Source: Vanessa cardui
Taxonomy: Eukaryota > Arthropoda > Insecta > Lepidoptera > Nymphalidae
Assembly: GCF_905220365.1 (NCBI RefSeq)
Contig: NC_061131.1
Location: forward strand, 4,960,001 to 5,024,000
Direction of reading: 5' to 3'
DNA: 64,000 bases
The notes below the pieces were generated by a model. It did not search any database. It was not told the DNA's origin and was given only the letters and a program-made list of their open reading frames with translations. Every line of letters begins with the position of its first letter. The stretch's first letter is position 1. This document shows positions 60,511-64,000 of the stretch, one piece after another. The position numbers were made by a program, and so were the translations under genes.

Positions 60511-62864
60511 ATAAAATAAGATTTCGTTTAAGTAATAATTAACATCAGCATTTTACTGATAGATTAAAAATTGGTACATTTATTAAAATCGATTTAAACT
60601 TAAATATTCCAATAGACTAAATGTATCTGTTACAACAAGTATAAGGAATATAAGATGTTAATTCTTTAGCTGCTACAACAAGTATAAGGGATATTAGATA
60701 TTCCCAAGGTTTCATAATTTACCCGACAAATAATTTGAAAATCGAATAGTAAAATATGAAAATCTAAAACATTTTTTTTTTATTAAGTCATCTGACAAAA
60801 GTCGAATATAGTTCGGACCATGTTTTCCTTAATCATTTCTTCTTTCGGCCGTCCATTGTTGACACAATTTACCACCTACGGCGTGGATATTAAAGGGCCG
60901 TGTCTTTTGATGCGATAAATTTGTATAGGTACATAAATATAATATGAAATGTATTGAGGTTATATCGCAAATTAAAAATGATTTTAGGCGAAGTAGACTT
61001 TTGGTTTATTTTCTTTTTAATTGTATGTACATAATTATTGACGTAGTCAATGGCGCGTTTATAGATCTAAACAAGTACCATTAGTAATTAGTAGTTCTCT
61101 TTTGTTTGATTAATTTTAATAACTTATATTTTAAAGAAAAATGTTTTGCAACAAATGTACATATCCACTAAACTGTATTTGAGCTCCATGCTGATATAAG
61201 CTTGGAAAGGAGGTCTTATCTCAACAATAAAATATAATTTTTCGAGATCATTACTACATACAATTTTCTTCCTAAATCCTTATGTATATTATATATTTAC
61301 AATAACATAAAATCATGACGTTTAAATTAAAAGAAGTTTATATTTAATGTAACTATATTTTTTTGTTGGAGGAGTCGTTTTAATCAGAGATTACAAAAAG
61401 CGTCTCCATATTTATGAATATCTACTACAGACAAGAGTTGTTTTTAGTGAAATAAAACAATTGAAAATTGGCCACCACGTTTTTATTCAAAGCACGTTAA
61501 CAATCTAAAAATGACCAGTGACCACAGATAACAAAATTCTTAATTTAAAAATTTAAAAAAAAATGACAAATGACATTTAGTACTAAAGAGGAAGGCTTGG
61601 CGAAATAATCTGTGCTCTCTTGGCACAAATAAAAGCCATAATAAAAATAGAGGAAGGCTATTTAAAAATAAAATAGACAATTCATAACTCTACGAAGGTT
61701 AATATTCCATAGTATGACAATAAGGGGAAAATGAATAATTGATAATGATTGGTCATGACCGTTACGGTAGCGACACTTATGTTAGCCATGCGTGGTCAAC
61801 TGTTGACACGATTTGCTTTGTAAACTCGGTAAATTACTAGGTTTCCGTCTTCGATACGTATATAAAAATAATACAAAGCAATGTTTCTTATTTGTGGTTT
61901 GTCCTCTGTGAAGGTTAGATTTGTTGTGGACAGGAATTTCTAGAAACAAGTAACAATTTCGGTAAGTTCTCATAATATACGTGTTTAGTGATTTTATCAA
62001 AGTGAAGGAGAAATGAGCCACGCTATTTTAACCGTTGTAATTTTAGCCATTTAGATGATTTTGCTATGCACATCCCCATTTATTCCAAATAGACATAGGG
62101 AATGAACCATTAGCAAATGCATTCCCATAGATAATAGGTGTGAGGCAAGGTTTGCCATAAAATTAAACTAATAAATATTTACTTGAAACATGTGAATCTG
62201 CTTGTGTTGATTAATAAGGTATTTATCATAAAAAATTTCAAAAATATTGTCACCATTTTAAAATATATATCAAAATATAGGTTTATCTCACACAAATTAT
62301 TATTCCAATCGGACTGATAGGTATTGAGATTATCACTTTCAAACAAAAAAGGTTTATGGCAAAAGTGTGGCAATTCAGACCTGACCAGTTAAATTGATAT
62401 ACAGCAGCAATATTACTAATAGCAAATCCTTACCTTTAGCATACATCTTTAATTGGTTTTAAAATAGCTAATGAGCTAATTTGAACTCAGACTCATCAAT
62501 TTTATTTTAATAATTCACATAACTCTTTTATCGGGCAGGAACAAAAAACAAAAAATCGGTTTTTCATAGCATAAGTACACGTTCTTGGGTGATGATTCTG
62601 ACGTTGACATTTGAAATTTGAAAGCTACCAGTAAAATATTTCTGTTTTTATGTAAGATTATTTTTTGTTAATAATACAACCTAAAGTTATTTTAAATATT
62701 GGGGAATTTAGCTAGATTAGGACAGTGGGAAAATAGTTCCCTGTGCCCGATTAAGGGTTATTTTTACTTTTGTTCGTACCAATTGTACAAATGTTATTAA
62801 CATAAGAATTATTAACATTAAATGCTTAAATATATTCAAATATGAACTAAAACTAGTAACTGTA

Positions 62865-63080
62865 TAAATCTTGACCGCGTGGAATGGTGGCAAGAATGCT
62901 GGCAGCATTTCCCCGTTGAATCGCAATTCCGATCCTCTAGGCAAAAAACGAATCAGCCCTCCTGTCACCAGTGGAGGCAATGAGGCGAGCTGTTATACTT
63001 TTAATGAAGCTTTTTGCACCACTACTCCAAGGGCCAAGCGTTACGACAGCAAATGGAATAAAAAAGTAATTTTACAAATA
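62865..63080 (+). repeat. unclassified GC-richer dispersed repeat
   Basis: ACCGCGTGGAATGGTGGCAA, GAATGCTGGCAGCATTTCCC, CTCCTGTCACCAGTGGAGGC and CACTACTCCAAGGGCCAAGC, ending AATGGAATAAAAAAG. A frame of 70 residues lacks any recognisable domain. It resembles a common lepidopteran interspersed repeat, recalled without a search. Confidence 0.45.
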
Positions 63081-63460
63081 TAATGATATTTTGAAATTTA
63101 GATTTTCAAGTGAGGAGAAATTATTGAAACTATTAGGTATCCCCACAATGGCACAAAATATAAGTACATTTCTAAACATTTTCCTATGAAACAACGAATT
63201 AATTGTGTTTATATTCAATCGCAATACACAATTAAATACTAATCACATTTACAAAGATGTTATTTAGTCATTACCCGCGGCTAAAACTTAAACTTCAAAG
63301 TAATTTAACTAAGATGCGGGAACCAATTGTTTCCATTCGTTTAGTGTTGATTTTCACGTTGAATTATTTATTAGGCTTAAACACCTCTAAGTAAATTATA
63401 TTTTAGATTAAATAAAGCGTTTATGCGACAGTCATTACAGACAACAACAGAGTACAGGAG

Positions 63461-63736
63461 CCTGTAAAAATCCCACTGCTGGGCGGGCTGGCTTCGGAAC
63501 ATATAACACCAAACTGTTCCAATGCGGTTTGGTGGAATATACATGTGGCAGCATTTCTATGAAATTAGACACATGCAGGTTTCCTCACCATGTTTTCCTG
63601 CACCGCCAAGCACGAGATTAATTATAAACACAAAATATTAAGCACATCAATATTGAGCGGTGCTTGCCTGGGTTTGAACCCGCTATCATCGGTTAAGATA
63701 ACCTAATCTAACCTAACCACTGGGCCATCTCGGCTC
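63461..63736 (-). mobile_element. SINE family 1 copy
   Basis: Reverse orientation, from CCTGTAAAAATCCCACTGCT to CACTGGGCCATCTCGGCTC, with a well-kept B box (GGGTTTGAACCCGC on the plus strand). The middle shows TCCAATGCGGTTTGGTGG. A short duplication CCTAATCTAACCTAACC interrupts the A-box side of the head. Confidence 0.85.
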
Positions 63737-63897
63737 AAACAGACATTAAGATTTTAAATAACATATTCATTGAATTTATTTACTTCTTATAATGCAAAAC
63801 TGTATACATACCTATAATTACAGGACATTGTCCCAATTCGATATTACAGCACAATAAACAATAATATTTAAAATATGACTCTCTATATAGTATAGGA

Positions 63898-64000
63898 TAC
63901 TAGCGACCCACCCCGGCTTCGCACGGGTGCAATACTGATACTAAATATACTACAGAATTTGTTTATTTACGACATCACATTGCAAACTTCTCAAATTATC
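63898..64000 (-). mobile_element. Helitron-like element, family A, cut by the window end
   Basis: CTAGCGACCCACCCCGGCTT then CGCACGGGTGCAATACTGAT is the reverse complement of the family A 3' end. The rest lies outside the window. Confidence 0.65.

Larger units (their letters stand above)
57233..62864. other. non-coding DNA upstream of the nudel-like gene
   Basis: Apart from the Helitron-like element at 58534, the MITE at 59479 and family D fragments, this is AT-rich with no gene. 57960-58290 is less AT-rich and single-copy-looking (GGCGACGCAGGTCAAATGAC, GTCACTGCGTGGGTAAAC), a possible distal regulatory stretch. An imperfect tandem duplication (TACAACAAGTATAAGG) is at 60630-60700. Confidence 0.45.

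Noticed and set aside
1..64000. CRISPR arrays, operons, riboswitches, phage or viral genes
   Set aside because: No regularly spaced repeats, no dense co-directional reading frames and no viral protein motifs. The intron-containing gene and SINEs mark the DNA as animal nuclear.

Overview
The window is AT-rich eukaryotic DNA, most likely from a butterfly or moth (Lepidoptera, perhaps a nymphalid). The evidence is the AT-rich gene-poor sequence, GT-AG introns of tens to hundreds of bases, and a dense set of dispersed repeats of lepidopteran type. These include tRNA-headed SINEs, short elements ending in a GC-rich hairpin plus CTAG, and MITEs with TA target sites. There is no bacterial, CRISPR or operon-like organisation.

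One protein-coding gene can be supported. It lies on the minus strand between about 56.8 kb and 43.7 kb and is a Nudel-type modular serine protease. I could chain 25 coding exons (55220 down to 43749). Each has plausible GT/AG sites and matching phases, and together they give an uninterrupted frame of 6024 bases, or 2007 residues plus stop. The predicted protein is a type II membrane or shed protein: a short cytoplasmic tail, a signal anchor, a basic stem with a furin-type site, then LDL-receptor class A (LDLa) repeats, an SRCR-like domain and an active trypsin-like protease. These are followed by LDLa, a Ser/Thr/Asn-rich linker, more LDLa, SRCR and a protease domain that has lost all three catalytic residues, and finally LDLa repeats and an SRCR-like domain ending the protein. 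In Drosophila, Nudel is made by ovarian follicle cells, acts in the perivitelline space, and is needed for eggshell integrity and for starting the protease cascade of dorsoventral patterning.

Layout: 1-43.7 kb has no convincing gene. It holds LINE-like remnants (1.9-2.3, 4.8-5.0, 23.1-23.5, 35.8 kb), SINEs (4.5, 7.0, 18.3, 22.0, 25.5, 27.6, 34.2, 38.5 kb), Helitron-like ends (7.4, 14.8, 33.1, 40.3, 42.0 kb), a 951-bp internally deleted pogo/Tigger-like element nested in another repeat (11.8-12.8 kb), TA-flanked MITEs (10.7 and 59.5 kb), a SINE nested in a MITE (18.1-18.7 kb) and a 226-bp-arm inverted repeat (13.86-14.46 kb). The nudel-like gene fills 43.7-55.2 kb, and repeats sit in at least four of its introns. 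The upstream 55.3-64 kb is again non-coding with more SINE, Helitron-like and MITE copies; a possible 5' UTR exon and core promoter lie at 56.73-56.85 kb.

Exon borders were read by eye from splice consensus and phase, so single-base errors are possible. Family names for repeats come from structure (TSD, TIR, hairpin, box sequences), not from a database search.
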